Source of the DNA: Garcia nutans
Lineage: Eukaryota; Streptophyta; Magnoliopsida; Malpighiales; Euphorbiaceae
DNA length: 64,000 nt
Direction: 5' to 3'
Assembly (NCBI GenBank): GCA_947685225.1
Contig: CANTUV010000014.1
Span: forward strand, 5,208,001 to 5,272,000
Shown here: positions 9,913-20,113 of the stretch, piece after piece
Numbering within the stretch: the stretch's first letter is position 1
How the letters are laid out: each line of letters starts with the position of its first letter
Made by a program: the position numbers and the translations under genes
The notes under the pieces: model-generated
What the model saw: only the letters and a program-made list of their open reading frames with translations
What the model was told of the DNA's origin: nothing
Database searches by the model: none

Positions 9913-11465
9913 AGTTTAGTTTACTTAAGGATTTTTCTAATAATTACTATTGATACTATATTTAACATTTAATGTTAAACTTAATGTAAATTATTATTAT
10001 TTATAATGGAAATTAAAATATTAATGTTAAATTTTATGTAGATCATAATAATATTATTTATTTCACTATACAAAGAAATTAAAATTTAGAACTGTAAAGT
10101 AAATAATGATAATTAAGTAATTATTTTTTAACTACGTAAATAATGTTATTATTTTATTATCAAAATTTATAATTTTATTATAATTGATTATTAAAAATAA
10201 AATATAAATAAAGTATTAAAAGTAAATAAATTATATATTAATATTATTAGTATTAATACTATTAAACTTAAAATAAATTATTTTGATTAAATTAAAAATA
10301 GTTAAATAATTATTTTAAATAATAAGAATTAATCAAATAATATTTATATCTAAGTAAATATTATTAATATCCCTATTGTCTTTATTAGTGAATATGTTAA
10401 AATATGACAAATAAGAAAAATTAAAGTAAGCAATGTTATTTTAATAAATTTCATATTATAGTATATATATATTGCCATTCTAATAAGCACCAACTTATTT
10501 TGAAAAATTAAGTTAAATAAATTTTAAATATATGAATTAAATTATACAATTTGAAAATAAATAAGGTTGTATTTTTTGCCAAATATTAAATAAATGATTA
10601 AAAATAAAATTGAATTAATAAATAAATAAATATAAAAATTATCATTATTATTATTAAGTTATTAAAATAAATAAACTAAATTAATATAACATTTAATCAA
10701 TTTTGACATTCAAAAATATATTAAGTCACAAAAAATATTATAGAAGAATTAAATAACAATTGATTTAGAAATTAGATAATACCTATTGAAGTATTATTTT
10801 AGAAATTTTGAAAGATACCCATTTACTCGAGATATAGTTAGAATTAAGAACCAGACTTATACAACATACATTTATAGTAGTAGGGTATACTTTAAATTAA
10901 ATAATATTCTTATATTATTTTAAGAATGAACTCAGCTGCAATTGTAGAATACCGAAGGGATCATACTGATTAAGCAAGCACAATATTTATTTCAGGTGAG
11001 TGGATAAATATGTAATATTATATTTCTAAAATATTATATGTGTGTGTAAAAAAAAAGAATTTACTAAAGTCAGAATGATATTTCATTTTTTCAGTGATAT
11101 TTATTTTTTTATAAATTAAGAACAAATAATTGTAATTTAATTTTTCATAAATATGATTGATTATACGATGATGGATAAATAATTTATATATGCTCTTGTT
11201 ATAATTCTGTTTGATTGTACTTTGATGATGAGTGTTTATATAAATTTAATGATACAATAAATTATTCTTTTAAATTATTATTCTGCATATGTATATTAAA
11301 ATTATTTCTCATTGAGCTTGTGAGATAAGTCATCATGTACTATTGGATTGAATATGAATCAGTAGTAAATTATATTTGAGTGTATGTAAAAGATGTTTGA
11401 TTTAAATTATTTTTGAATTTATCTGAAAATTACAGAATTGATTGAAATTTAAATTATATTTATTC
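8672..11465 (+). repeat. Gypsy-type LTR-like repeat, copy 1 (solo or truncated)
   Basis: Begins TGTAATGAC at 8672, like the TGTAAT/TGTAAC starts of long gypsy LTRs. It has a moderately GC-rich block at about 8880-9090 followed by about 2 kb of extremely AT-rich sequence. The part from about 9086 onward matches 61937-64000 in the same orientation, clearest in the TATAATTTG(C/T)AAATTATAGAT block and the GAGTGGATAAATATGTAA block. No primer-binding site or coding region follows, so it may be a solo or truncated LTR. The right limit is uncertain. Confidence 0.55.
9880..9911. repeat. ATT trinucleotide microsatellite
   Basis: An uninterrupted ATT repeat of about 32 bp inside the AT-rich LTR-like repeat. 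Confidence 0.9.
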
Positions 11466-11672
11466 AGCTCAACTACTAACAATGTTGTAACTGAAGAGAG
11501 CCTAAGCAAACAATTTCAGCAAACACCATTACAATGGCAAGGAGAAGAAAACTGAAATGGATCAATTTAAGCCAAAGACCAATCGGTAGAATTGGCTATT
11601 TTGATACACTTGTGAACTAGAATTCCAAGGTTGAAAAAGTGACAAATATAGGATGCGGTTACAGTGACAACC

Positions 11673-12100
11673 TCTCAAGAAAGACGCTTATAACTTGTGT
11701 CTTGGTGCATGCATGTAACCCATAATAATGGCATCCTTCATCTGCATGCAATAGCATTAAATCAATCTTTCTCAAGAAAGACGCTTATAACTTGTAAGTG
11801 TCTCGGTGCATGCAGTGGCGGAGCCAGGACCGCCGGCAGGGGGCTGAAACTGAGGTGCCCCATGGGACTGAGGGAGCTGAACTGCTGAAGGGCTGAAGGG
11901 GGGGAGGGCTGAGGGAGCAGTTTACTGAGAGATTGAGGGGCTGAGAGAGTTGAAACTGAGGTGTTTTTACATCTCCGGCAGCCGGCAAGGGAGGTCGTCA
12001 GCCCCCACACGACTCCACCTGCCTCCGCCCCTGGGTGCATGCATGTAACTCATAATAATGACATCCTTCATATGCATGCAATAACATTAAATCAATCTTC
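11673..12100. repeat. 97-bp tandem duplication, second copy split by a MITE
   Basis: Copy 1 (11673-11769) starts TCTCAAGAAAGACGCTTATA and ends with a CATTAAATCAATCTT segment. Copy 2 starts at 11770 with the same words but is interrupted at 11813 by the hAT MITE and resumes at 12042, ending near 12098. The copies differ by a few bases (for example TGGCATCC versus TGACATCC). The duplication must predate the MITE insertion. Confidence 0.85.
11813..12033. mobile_element. hAT-type MITE with 8-bp target duplication
   Basis: This is a 221-bp GC-rich insert. The left end is CAGTGGCGGAGCCAGGA and the reverse complement of the right end is CAGGGGCGGAGGCAGGT (14 of 17 match). It is flanked by a perfect 8-bp direct repeat, GGTGCATG, at 11805-11812 and 12034-12041. 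The 8-bp duplication and CAGNGGCGG ends are diagnostic of the hAT superfamily. The interior repeats GGGCTGA-type words and encodes no transposase. It sits in the second copy of a 97-bp tandem duplication downstream of the NAGK remnant. Confidence 0.9.
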
Positions 12101-12533
12101 ATTTTTTAGCTTACCTCATAAATACTGAACAAGTTAATGTAAATATAACTAGTATAAACAAAATAGACTTAAACTAACATATATAAAAGTGGTTCAAAAT
12201 GATTCTACGGCTTTACATTTCTAAAAAAAATAGCCTTAAATACGCCGAGTGAAAAAAGAATCTATACAGCTGACTCTAATTAATTCAAAATTAAGCCTTT
12301 GTTGAGTTGAGTTGTAATTTTCTAGCTCACCTCACTTTCACTTTCATTTCAACTTGTTCCAGTATTAAATAACGACCTTTTGCTGGTTTCAATTGTTGCA
12401 GAAAAATGGCAATGGTATGCAATAGAAAAAGAAAAGTTAAATGTTTGAGGTTGAGGGATGTGCATATTCACATTTCAAACTGACTATTGAATAAGAACTT
12501 CATAACCAGAATCACAAATTTCAAAAGTGATAT
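12101..12533. other. Region downstream of the last recognisable NAGK exon
   Basis: I looked on the minus strand for the missing C-terminal exons of the kinase (the segment normally after DELIG) and did not find them here. No other gene is visible. Confidence 0.4.
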
Positions 12534-12648
12534 CCAATAAGTTCATCAGGAGAAGTGAGATCCAGTGCTTTCAGAATTTTCAGTAAGCATTGTCTGTGGA
12601 CCACGACCATCATAAGCTCTTATTACTGCAGTTGAAATGCCATAGCTA
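12534..12648 (-). pseudogene. NAGK: NAGK exon 4 remnant (frameshifted)
   Basis: The acceptor ATTTGCAG precedes 12648. The block reads S-YGIS-TAVIRAYDGRGPQTMLT, then after a 2-nt loss continues in another frame as ILKALDLTSPDELIG. Relative to the family, GIAAQALTAV has shrunk to GISTAV (about four codons lost). The expected donor position reads GG-ATATCA instead of GT, suggesting a mutated splice site. Phase joins correctly to exon 3 (GDWG-S). Confidence 0.8.
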
Positions 12649-13805
12649 CTGCAAATTATCACACATCATTGCCAATCAATTCCCCATCAACTCTACTCTA
12701 CTAAGTATCACTCCAGATCTAGTAAAATGAATCTCTGTTACCGTAAGGATTCATGTTCAATGGGTTGTATAATATCTAAGCAGGAAAAAGGTAGGGTATA
12801 AAGTTTGTCGGCATTGATAGCTAAAATTTTGAAAACCTTCGTTTTTAGGAGCACGCAAATTTGTGCATGCAGCAGGTGATATTTGATAAAATAGCAGCAC
12901 AAGCCAAGAAGTTCTGCATGAGTTAAAAGTTAAAAGTTTCATTTTTCGAGATCCACATTATTTTTATAGTTTTTTGAATTCTTCTAGCACGGGCATTTCA
13001 TAATAGATTCATTGTCAATGAGTTTTCATCTATTGACACCACTTAGATCACAGCCATTACCAAAGACATATCCACTCGATCATCTGCTAATTCTGATGTC
13101 ACTATGGCTAAACAATGTTAGTTACATCGGACAACTAGTCTTGTGGAACACAGCAATAATGACTATTTAATCGTCAGCCTCAATTAAAGTCATGATAAAA
13201 TGGGTCATATTACATCCATCAACAAAAAATCATTTATTGCTTAATTTTTCACTTTACCATTTTCAAATAAAGACTTAAAATCTTCTCATTGAGCTCCTTA
13301 ATCAATAGCTATAGTATAATTTAATTGCTAAAAACTTCATTCCTGTAAGTGATCAAGGATATTAAATTTCCAGATCTGTTTATCTGTTCATTGATATCTA
13401 TTTTTTGTGAAAATGTGGTAACTGCCTTGAGATTGTCTGTTCAAGTAAATGGCTGTAAATGCTTTGTTTTTAGAAGCTTGGTCTTTCATGAATATCTCAA
13501 TTTTTTTCAAATAAAGAACATATTTGGGCTAGTTCATTGCTTTCTTTGAATTTATACATCTACTTTTGGTGCACACGTGTATTATGTATACCATTTGTTA
13601 ACATTATTGTCACAAGAACGTCAGAAGTCAAACTTAGGATATGCTTGACCAATGTGGCAGTATTACAATAATTGCCATTATTATGAACCAATTGCCATTA
13701 TTATTCTTTCAGAAATTAACAGGCTATAAAATGTCCAAAAGCTTAAGAAACCAAAATCACATTGTCTCATTACATGACCAAAAACAAGCAGCATGAAACA
13801 CATAC
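12649..13805 (-). other. NAGK intron 3
   Basis: Lies between the exon 3 donor (GGGAG-GTATG, 13806) and the exon 4 acceptor (12648). No repeat or nested gene is recognised. Small ORFs here are not supported. Confidence 0.5.
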
Positions 13806-13955
13806 CTCCCCCAATCACCTATGACAGGCCCTGCACCAGAAGCCCGAGCTTCTCTACCATCTTCAGCTATCCCATAACAAATGTATCCTGTACCAGCAAT
13901 TAATACACAGCCGTGAAGCTTCCCCATGGTCCCACTTGCCAAAGCAGCAACAGAC
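13806..13955 (-). pseudogene. NAGK: NAGK exon 3
   Basis: A 150-nt block with acceptor CCCTTAG before 13955 and donor GTATG after 13806. It encodes RSVAALASGTMGKLHGCVLI, then AGTGYICYGIAEDGREARAS and GAGPVIGDWG. This is the nucleotide-binding phosphate-2 region (AGTG) and the following GREARA/GDWG motif of BadF/BadG-type kinases, with no internal lesion. The stretch normally just upstream (PSHVKLYVHND) is absent, although exon 2 would splice to this exon in frame. A small exon has either been lost or was not recognised. Confidence 0.85.
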
Positions 13956-14824
13956 CTAAGGGCCAACAGTTAATTGTGGTGTTTATCTATAGAAGCAAAC
14001 AAAAATAGTTTTACATTGAAAACTACAACTAAGGGCATTTCAAGGAATGAAAGGAGCAAATTATTAATGTTTTGAGCCCTCAATGACCACCATTTCTTAC
14101 ATTACAGTATAAGATAAAACAAAAGGTTGCATGAGTTCATATCCTATTTCTATAATTCAGGTATTGAAATCCTCCTTTTTTCATCAAAATATCACTGTCA
14201 TGTATCTCCATCTATAGCAATCAAAATATTCCTTTTTTTCCAGTTTGCAATGCAACCCTGCATGATTCCCTATTTAAAAGTTGACCTCCAGCAGTTTCCA
14301 ATTTCAGTAAAATGATAAATAACAAGAAAAGTGAGATTGCACATGTCAAAATGAAAGGAATTAACAAATCTTTACTTCTCATAGATGATATATTTTGCCA
14401 ACTAGAACTCACGACACTGCCAAAATTCTGTTTAGTTAACATCTAAAAGTATCAGCACCATGCACCTTTGTTTTGGATCTCCAATACAAGAACAGAACCT
14501 GCAAACTCAAGAAGTTGTGATCCCTTCCAGATGCAGATTCACAGTATGCAAGAAAGTTCAGATTGAAGAACTATGGACTCTGGTAATCATTTTCCATCTA
14601 CGAAAGAAAGATTTGGAAGTCTGTTGGATTTACCAGGCTTGAGGGTTTGCTCAATTATTTATTTTATCAATTGAATCACTGATGTAGTCTATGAATAACA
14701 GAATACGTCAGTCAGAGGAGATTTTCACTTTCTCAATGGAATTGTTATATATAGTCTTCAGCCAAAATTTAATTCCAAGTTATTCTGTTCTAAGTCCAAG
14801 TCCTAAAAGTTATCAAGATCTGAA
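13956..14824 (-). other. NAGK intron 2, part nearest exon 3
   Basis: Unique AT-rich intron sequence between exon 3 and the 5' side of the small copia insertion. I searched it for the missing small exon and did not find it. Confidence 0.45.
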
Positions 14825-14829
14825 TAAAG

Positions 14830-15037
14830 TGTAGGAATATTTATCAGTTAGATACTTACTGTGGCGCTGTAAATATGAAAATTAGTTAGTTAGTTAGTTA
14901 GTTAGTATGAGCTGGCATTGCTAGAGTATTGTATATAATAGAGTTCTCGTGTATGTTGTTTTTACAGAAAATACACACAGTAAAGCTTCTCCTACAATTT
15001 TTCCCAATTTTGGTTTCTGCTACCTTTAATTTCTTGA
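14830..15037 (+). repeat. 5' LTR of the small copia element
   Basis: Starts TGTAGGAATATTTATCAG. It contains five TTAG repeats near 14884-14904 (three in the partner LTR), then GTATATAATAGAGTTC (a possible TATA region). It ends in TTTCTTGA, where the partner ends TTTCTCCA. Confidence 0.85.
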
Positions 15038-15051
15038 TGATATCAGAGCTC
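15038..15051 (+). promoter_or_regulatory. Primer-binding site, initiator-Met tRNA type
   Basis: TGATATCAGAGCTC directly abuts the 5' LTR. It matches the usual plant copia site TGGTATCAGAGC except for one G-to-A change. Confidence 0.75.
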
Positions 15052-15301
15052 TAGGGTTGTAATCTCTAGGGTTTCTTCATTTTTTTCTTCTTCTTTTCAG
15101 TTGAAATTGATTGCTTAAGAACAATTAGCTATGATTTAATTTGTTGATATTTTTGATTTTTTTTGAGATTTGCTTTGATAGTGGAAATACCAGATGTGAT
15201 TCAGACCTCACAATCGTCTTCATCTTCTTTGTGCACCTTCATTTCTACAGAAGATAATTCTTCTTAATGCTTCTTTTTCACTAGTTACTGCTCCACTCTT
15301 A

Positions 15302-16580
15302 GTGGCAAATTCTCTCTCCTGGAGTACTTCAGTCCAGATATCACTCAGTGTGAAGGACAAATTGGAATATATGGATGGATCTATCACGAAACCATACAAA
15401 ACAAGTTCCGAATATCCAAAGTGGAGGAAAGGAGATTTCATGGTTCGATGTTGGATCCTAAGATCGTTGACGAAGGAATTGGCAGAGAGTTTTCTGTATT
15501 GTCCAACCGCAAAGGATTTATGGAATCAGATTGGAGAAAGGTTCAGAGTGAGTAATGGACCACAAATTTTCCAGATTCAAAGAGATAAATTTGGTTGATC
15601 AAGGTAACAGTAATCTCACAGCCTATAATGACAAATTATCAAGACTATGGGAAGATTTGAACAGATTGAGGCCAACTCCTTATTGGGAATGTGGAAAGTG
15701 CACTTGCAATATTAATAAGCAATTGAGAAAGGTAGACACCTTGAATAAGATAATTCAATTTCTAATGGGAATGAATGACACATTTGAAGGTGTGAAGAAT
15801 CAAATTTTCATGTTAGATCCATTGCCAGCTGTTAGTAAGGTTTTTGCAATGTTACTGACTGTTGAAACTCAAAAGTTTTTCTCAAAACTCTCTGTTGATT
15901 CAGTTGATAGTAGTGTGATGATGGTGAAAGGATTTGATAAAGGGATATAATAGTCGTGGAGGGAAGAAGAAAGACGATGGAAAGGAGGATCGTTATTGTG
16001 ATCATTGCAAGTATACTGGTCATACCAGGGATACTTGTTTTAAGCTCCATGGCTACCCTGATTGGTACAAGGAGTTGAAGAATAAAAGGAACGGTGAGGT
16101 CAAGCAGAAAGTTATTATGGTTGAGACACCAATTGATATAGATGTATTACCAGACAAGCATGAGGAATGGACGGCAGAGTTCATCAAAAGAGAAATGGGC
16201 AAGTACATGAGAGGCAAGCAAGCAGCACAGGAGAATTTTGTGAACTTTGTGCATATTGAAGATTTTTCTCATTTCCCTTCCCAGAACATGAAAATAAGGT
16301 TTGGATTGTAGATACAGGGGCATCAAATCATATTTGTGGCAATCCTGAGTTCTTTGAAAGATTACATACTCTGTCCAATCCTACATCTGTACATTTACCA
16401 GATGATACAGTTAAGAAGGCAGCTCAGAGAGGACATGTTCAATTGCATAAAGACTTGCTTCTTCAAGATACTTTATACTTGCCATCCTTTAATCACAATC
16501 TTATTTCTGTCAACAAGGTCACCAAAGCCAATTCAGTTTATTTCACCTAATTGTCTGACAAATGTCCTTTTAACAAGAAG
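15302..16580 (+). pseudogene. Copia gag-protease remnant
   Basis: The gag domain reads across three frames: ITKPYKTSSEYPKWRKGDFM with WILRSLTKELAESF, then DLWNQIGERF; SNLTAYNDKLSRLWEDL with TPYWECGKC; and a CCHC knuckle CDHCKYTGHTRDTC (about 15997-16038) with FKLHGYPDWY. Frameshifts lie near 15585, 15945 and 16285. The protease follows as WIVDTGASNHICG (from about 16309) and NHNLISVNKVTKANSVYF. Similarity ends at the deletion junction near 16580. Gag would package the RNA and the protease would process the polyprotein; neither can be made intact from this copy. Confidence 0.85.
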
Positions 16581-16589
16581 TTCAGAGTC

Positions 16590-17511
16590 CCTTATTCAGC
16601 AAACAAAAGACAGCTTACATGTTGCTTTTACAATCAAGGATATTGCTTCAGCTAAGTATTTTTTGGGGTTGGAGATAGCTCGATCATCTGCTGGTGCTTA
16701 TGTTAGTCAGAGGAAGTATATACTTGATCTCATTTAAGATGCTGGCTTGCTTGGAGCAAAACCAGCCTGCACTCCTTTGCCCGAAGCCTTGCATTTAACT
16801 GCTGATACATGGATTTTGCTTGAAGATCCTATTTAGTACATAAGGCTGATTGGAAGACTTCTTTGTTTGAATTTCACCCGACCTGATGTGACTTATGCAG
16901 TGCATCAATTAAGTCAATTTGTTGATGCCCCATACAGATGCACATATGGCAGCAGCTATGCATGTTGTTAGATACTTAAAAGGATGTCCTGCTACTGGTT
17001 TGTTCTTGTCTTCTCAAAACAGCAATGTTTTAGAGGCGTTTAGTAATGCTGATTGGGCTTCATGTTGTGATACAAAAAGATCTATAACAAGTTTTTGTTT
17101 GTTTCTTGGTTCCTCATTGATTTCTTGGAAATCCAAGAAACAAAACACTGTGCCTCGTTCTTCAGCGGAAGCTGAATATTGAAGTCTTGCAGCTACAGTT
17201 TGTGAGCTCCAGTGGGTTATTTATCTGCTTCAAGACTTTCAGCTTTCTGTTTCTTTACCTGTTTCTCTGTTGTGTGACAACAAAGCTGGAATCCACATCT
17301 CTCAAAACTTGTTTTTCACGAACAAACTAAGCATTTGGAGATTGATTATCACTTAGTCCGAGATAAGTACAAAACTGGGTTGATTCTTCTCAAACATGTT
17401 ACTTCTCAATTGCAGTTGGCAGATGTTTTCATAAAATCCCTCTGTGCTCCTCAGTTTTCACGTTTGATTTCCAAGTTGGGCTTGTTTTGTGGTTACCCAA
17501 GCCCCACTTGA
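16590..17511 (+). pseudogene. Copia reverse transcriptase tail and RNase H remnant
   Basis: Begins inside the RT connection region (HVAFTIKDIASAKYFLGLEI, SQRKYILDLI), then a stop, TPLPEALHLTAD, IRLIGRLL and FTRPDVTYAVHQLSQF. RNase H follows with MHVVRYLKGCPATGLFLSS, FSNADWASC (the first catalytic Asp region), SWKSKKQNTVPRSSAEAEY (catalytic Glu region) and LLCDNKAG (third Asp). Several stops and frameshifts interrupt it. The polymerase YVDD motif is in the deleted part. Confidence 0.85.
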
Positions 17512-17518
17512 GGGGGGA
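17508..17518 (+). promoter_or_regulatory. Polypurine tract of the small copia element
   Basis: The purine run TTGAGGGGGGA immediately precedes the 3' LTR start (TGTAGG), the expected plus-strand priming position. Confidence 0.8.
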
Positions 17519-17721
17519 TGTAGGAATATTTATCAGTTAGATACTTACTGTGGTATTATTGTAAATATGAAAATTAGTTAGTTAGTTAGTATGAGCTTGC
17601 AATGCTAGAGTATTGTATATAATAGAGTTCACGTGTATGTTGTTTTTACAGAGAATACACACAGTAAAGCTTCTCCTACAAAATTTCCCCATTTTGGTTT
17701 CTGCTACCTTTAATTTCTCCA
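17519..17721 (+). repeat. 3' LTR of the small copia element
   Basis: Matches 14830-15037 apart from scattered substitutions and fewer TTAG repeats. It ends TTTCTCCA and is followed by the TAAAG target duplication. Confidence 0.85.
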
Positions 17722-17925
17722 TAAAGCTTGCTTTTATGCTTTTGAAAGTAAAATGAGACTGTTTATGTTTGTCTCTGGATTACTCCAGACACAGCAAATG
17801 AAATTTTTTTTTTTGGATATTCATCAATAAAATATGTACTAGTCTAAGACTTCAATCTTCAATTAAATTTGTTACATCAGCCATAAATAAACTTCTAATT
17901 TCTAAATAGTTTCCAGATAGCAGAC

Positions 17926-18073
17926 CTTAGCCAATTCAGAACCCTTTCCTGATCATTTGGATGGTTAACTCCGGAAATTCCCAAGCAAACAGCACGAACA
18001 TCAGATCTTCTAGAACCTGACTTTAAAAGGGCCTCAGCCATGACATCTTCTAATGTATCCCAGGCAGAAGATT
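17926..18073 (-). pseudogene. NAGK: NAGK exon 2
   Basis: A 148-nt block with acceptor TATTATACAG before 18073 and donor GTCTG after 17926. It encodes ESSAWDTLEDVMAEALLKSG, SRRSDVRAVCLGISGVNHPN and DQERVLNWLR. This is the conserved GVNHP region of GlcNAc kinase, and the block itself carries no lesion. It lies about 0.2 kb from the small copia element on one side and 0.9 kb from the large one on the other. Confidence 0.9.
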
Positions 18074-18953
18074 CTGTATAATATGAAACATTAATGTAAC
18101 TAAAAAATTAAAAAGAAAAATAACTTTTGCATCAACAGAACAGAGCAAGAGATGGTGATATGTAGTATTGCAATTACAAAGAAAGTGCATCATGATTATA
18201 TCAGCATAACCCATTTTTCAGAAAATATTATTTTTTTCTTTGGATTAAGACTCAGCAAAGATGAAGATAGAGAAGTGACCAATACATCTGTGTGTTATCC
18301 ACTAACACAATTTGAAAAGTAAGAATCAATAACTATTGTTCCTCTAACTAAGCATGCTATGCTGAATAAATCAATTTGATTCATTCATTCATTAGATCTC
18401 ACATCACAAATTGCATGATCAGCAAAAGAACAATCCTTTGACATTGGCAAGCTAAAAAATCAATAACAGGGAAGAGAGTTTTCAGGTACTACGTTGTTAC
18501 AAATTGTTCCGCATTCATTAGAGTTTCTTATACATAAAAAAAAAATTGAGCATGATTGAAACTATTGTTCAAAGTACCCAATTAATTACTCACACAACTT
18601 AAACGTAGAGATGGTGAAAATGCTTAAGAAAACTAGCAGTGGAATAATGGCATACATGTATGTGCAAATTATATTATTAGAAGTTAGAAAAATCATGAGC
18701 AAGAAAACAGAGCACATAGAAAGATTGTTGCATTCATTGTGGCTCCAGCCATAACAAGGTAACAAGGTGAAGGAACAGCTTAAACAACATACAGCCTTCA
18801 GAGCTCAACCTAGGGATATAAGGATATGGCAACCCATTGAATTTCATAAACAAGGAAGCAATACGTTCCAGAGTTTCCAATACATTGGGTTAAAGTCTTC
18901 ACTTCAGCTGAATTCAATAATTCAAGCAGACATTTAATCTTCTCAAAGTTAAG
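18074..18953 (-). other. NAGK intron 1, part nearest exon 2
   Basis: Unique AT-rich intron sequence between exon 2 and the 3' LTR of the large copia element. No feature is recognised. Confidence 0.5.
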
Positions 18954-20098
18954 TGATGGGAGCGGGTATTAATAGCGGAAACAACCCGGATCGAAACAAC
19001 GTTTGAAGGCAAACTAAAACCATAAAAACAACAATCAAGACTGACCTCTTGAAACGCAGAATCGCTCACTGGTCTTCTTTCCTGAGATCTTGGAGTCACC
19101 CACGATCTTCTGTTGTAACCTTAACTATTCTAATTGGAATAGAATTTTCGGTGGGCAGAATAAACTTTTTTTTTCTTTCTCTAGGGTTTCACCTATTTAT
19201 ATCTCTTTAAACATATCTTCGATGGGAAGATATCATTTAATATAAATAATTAAATAAAAGATTATCTAATTAAAATAATTATAAATAATATCTTAATTAA
19301 AATAATCTATCCATTATTTAAATAATAAACCCATGTTATTCCAAATAATTAAGGTACAACAGGGACCGCAGGAATAAAATCAACAAGGCTACTAATTATA
19401 ATAAGAATCTATACAGGACCAGTATAATCTTATTATAATTAATCACAAATTATTCCACTAAAAATTCATGATTGAATCCCTTATTAATTTTACAATTCCA
19501 CAACATAATAATTTTATGTTCCCCATGTTAAAATTACAGATGCTATTATCTTAAATAAATTACTGACTATTTATTTAAATAACAATATAACTTTAAGATT
19601 GTCGCTCAACTTATTTCATGTGTCGGATATAAAATCCACCTGCAGGGTTTACACAATGAAACCTTATAAGCTTACTTAAAGTGCATCATCAATCTCTATA
19701 CTGAGACATGGATTCTATCATTAATTAATATTTCACAAACACAAATTATCTTTGCCCAATTCACCGAGAATATTATTCCAATAATGAAACTCACTCTTTA
19801 ATGAATCAAAATACAAGACAATAAATGTTTGCTCATATTAAATTAAATCAAGATTAAGAACAATAAACTTTATTTCTAATGTCTTAGAGAATATGTTTAA
19901 TAGTCAGTATAAAACATCCATTCTCTACTTGGTCCAATTAGATACATACAAAATGTACTAATCACTATTATTGATCATATGCTGAAAAACATTTATTTAA
20001 TGCAAATCTCCAATTAAATACATGGAAATAATGGTTTATAGAAAAATCATCCATAGCTATACTATTACATGTGCATGGTTAATAGTATAACTCTATCA
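18954..20098 (-). repeat. 3' LTR of the large copia element
   Basis: Read on the minus strand it starts TGATAGAGTTATAC and ends CTCCCATCA. It holds a TATA box (TATAAATA on minus) near 19194-19201 and a perfect hairpin, ATATCTTC-GATGG-GAAGATAT, near 19214-19234, just upstream of it. Confidence 0.95.
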
Positions 20099-20110
20099 AT
20101 CTCCCACTTA
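20099..20110 (-). promoter_or_regulatory. Polypurine tract of the large copia element
   Basis: On the minus strand the sequence TAAGTGGGAGAT directly precedes the 3' LTR start TGATAG. Confidence 0.85.
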
Positions 20111-20113
20111 GAC

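Larger units (their letters stand above)
14830..17721 (+). mobile_element. Internally deleted Ty1/copia element in NAGK intron 2
   Basis: Two LTRs of about 205 bp (14830-15037 and 17519-17721) start TGTAGGAATA and end near TACCTTTAATTTCT. They flank a primer-binding site, gag, protease, the end of RT, RNase H and a polypurine tract, all on the plus strand (antisense to NAGK). TAAAG is repeated at 14825-14829 and 17722-17726 as the 5-bp target duplication. Integrase and most of RT are absent: the reading jumps from the end of the protease region to the RT tail near 16585. At 2.9 kb it is a deletion derivative that could only move in trans. The LTRs differ at a number of positions, including the TTAG repeat count. 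Confidence 0.9.

Noticed and set aside
11697..12040. ORFs on both strands over the GC-rich insert
   Set aside because: They arise from the hAT MITE, whose ends and target duplication explain the composition.
12757..12942. Minus-strand 61-codon ORF in NAGK intron 3
   Set aside because: It does not match the missing NAGK segment or any family; it is intron sequence.
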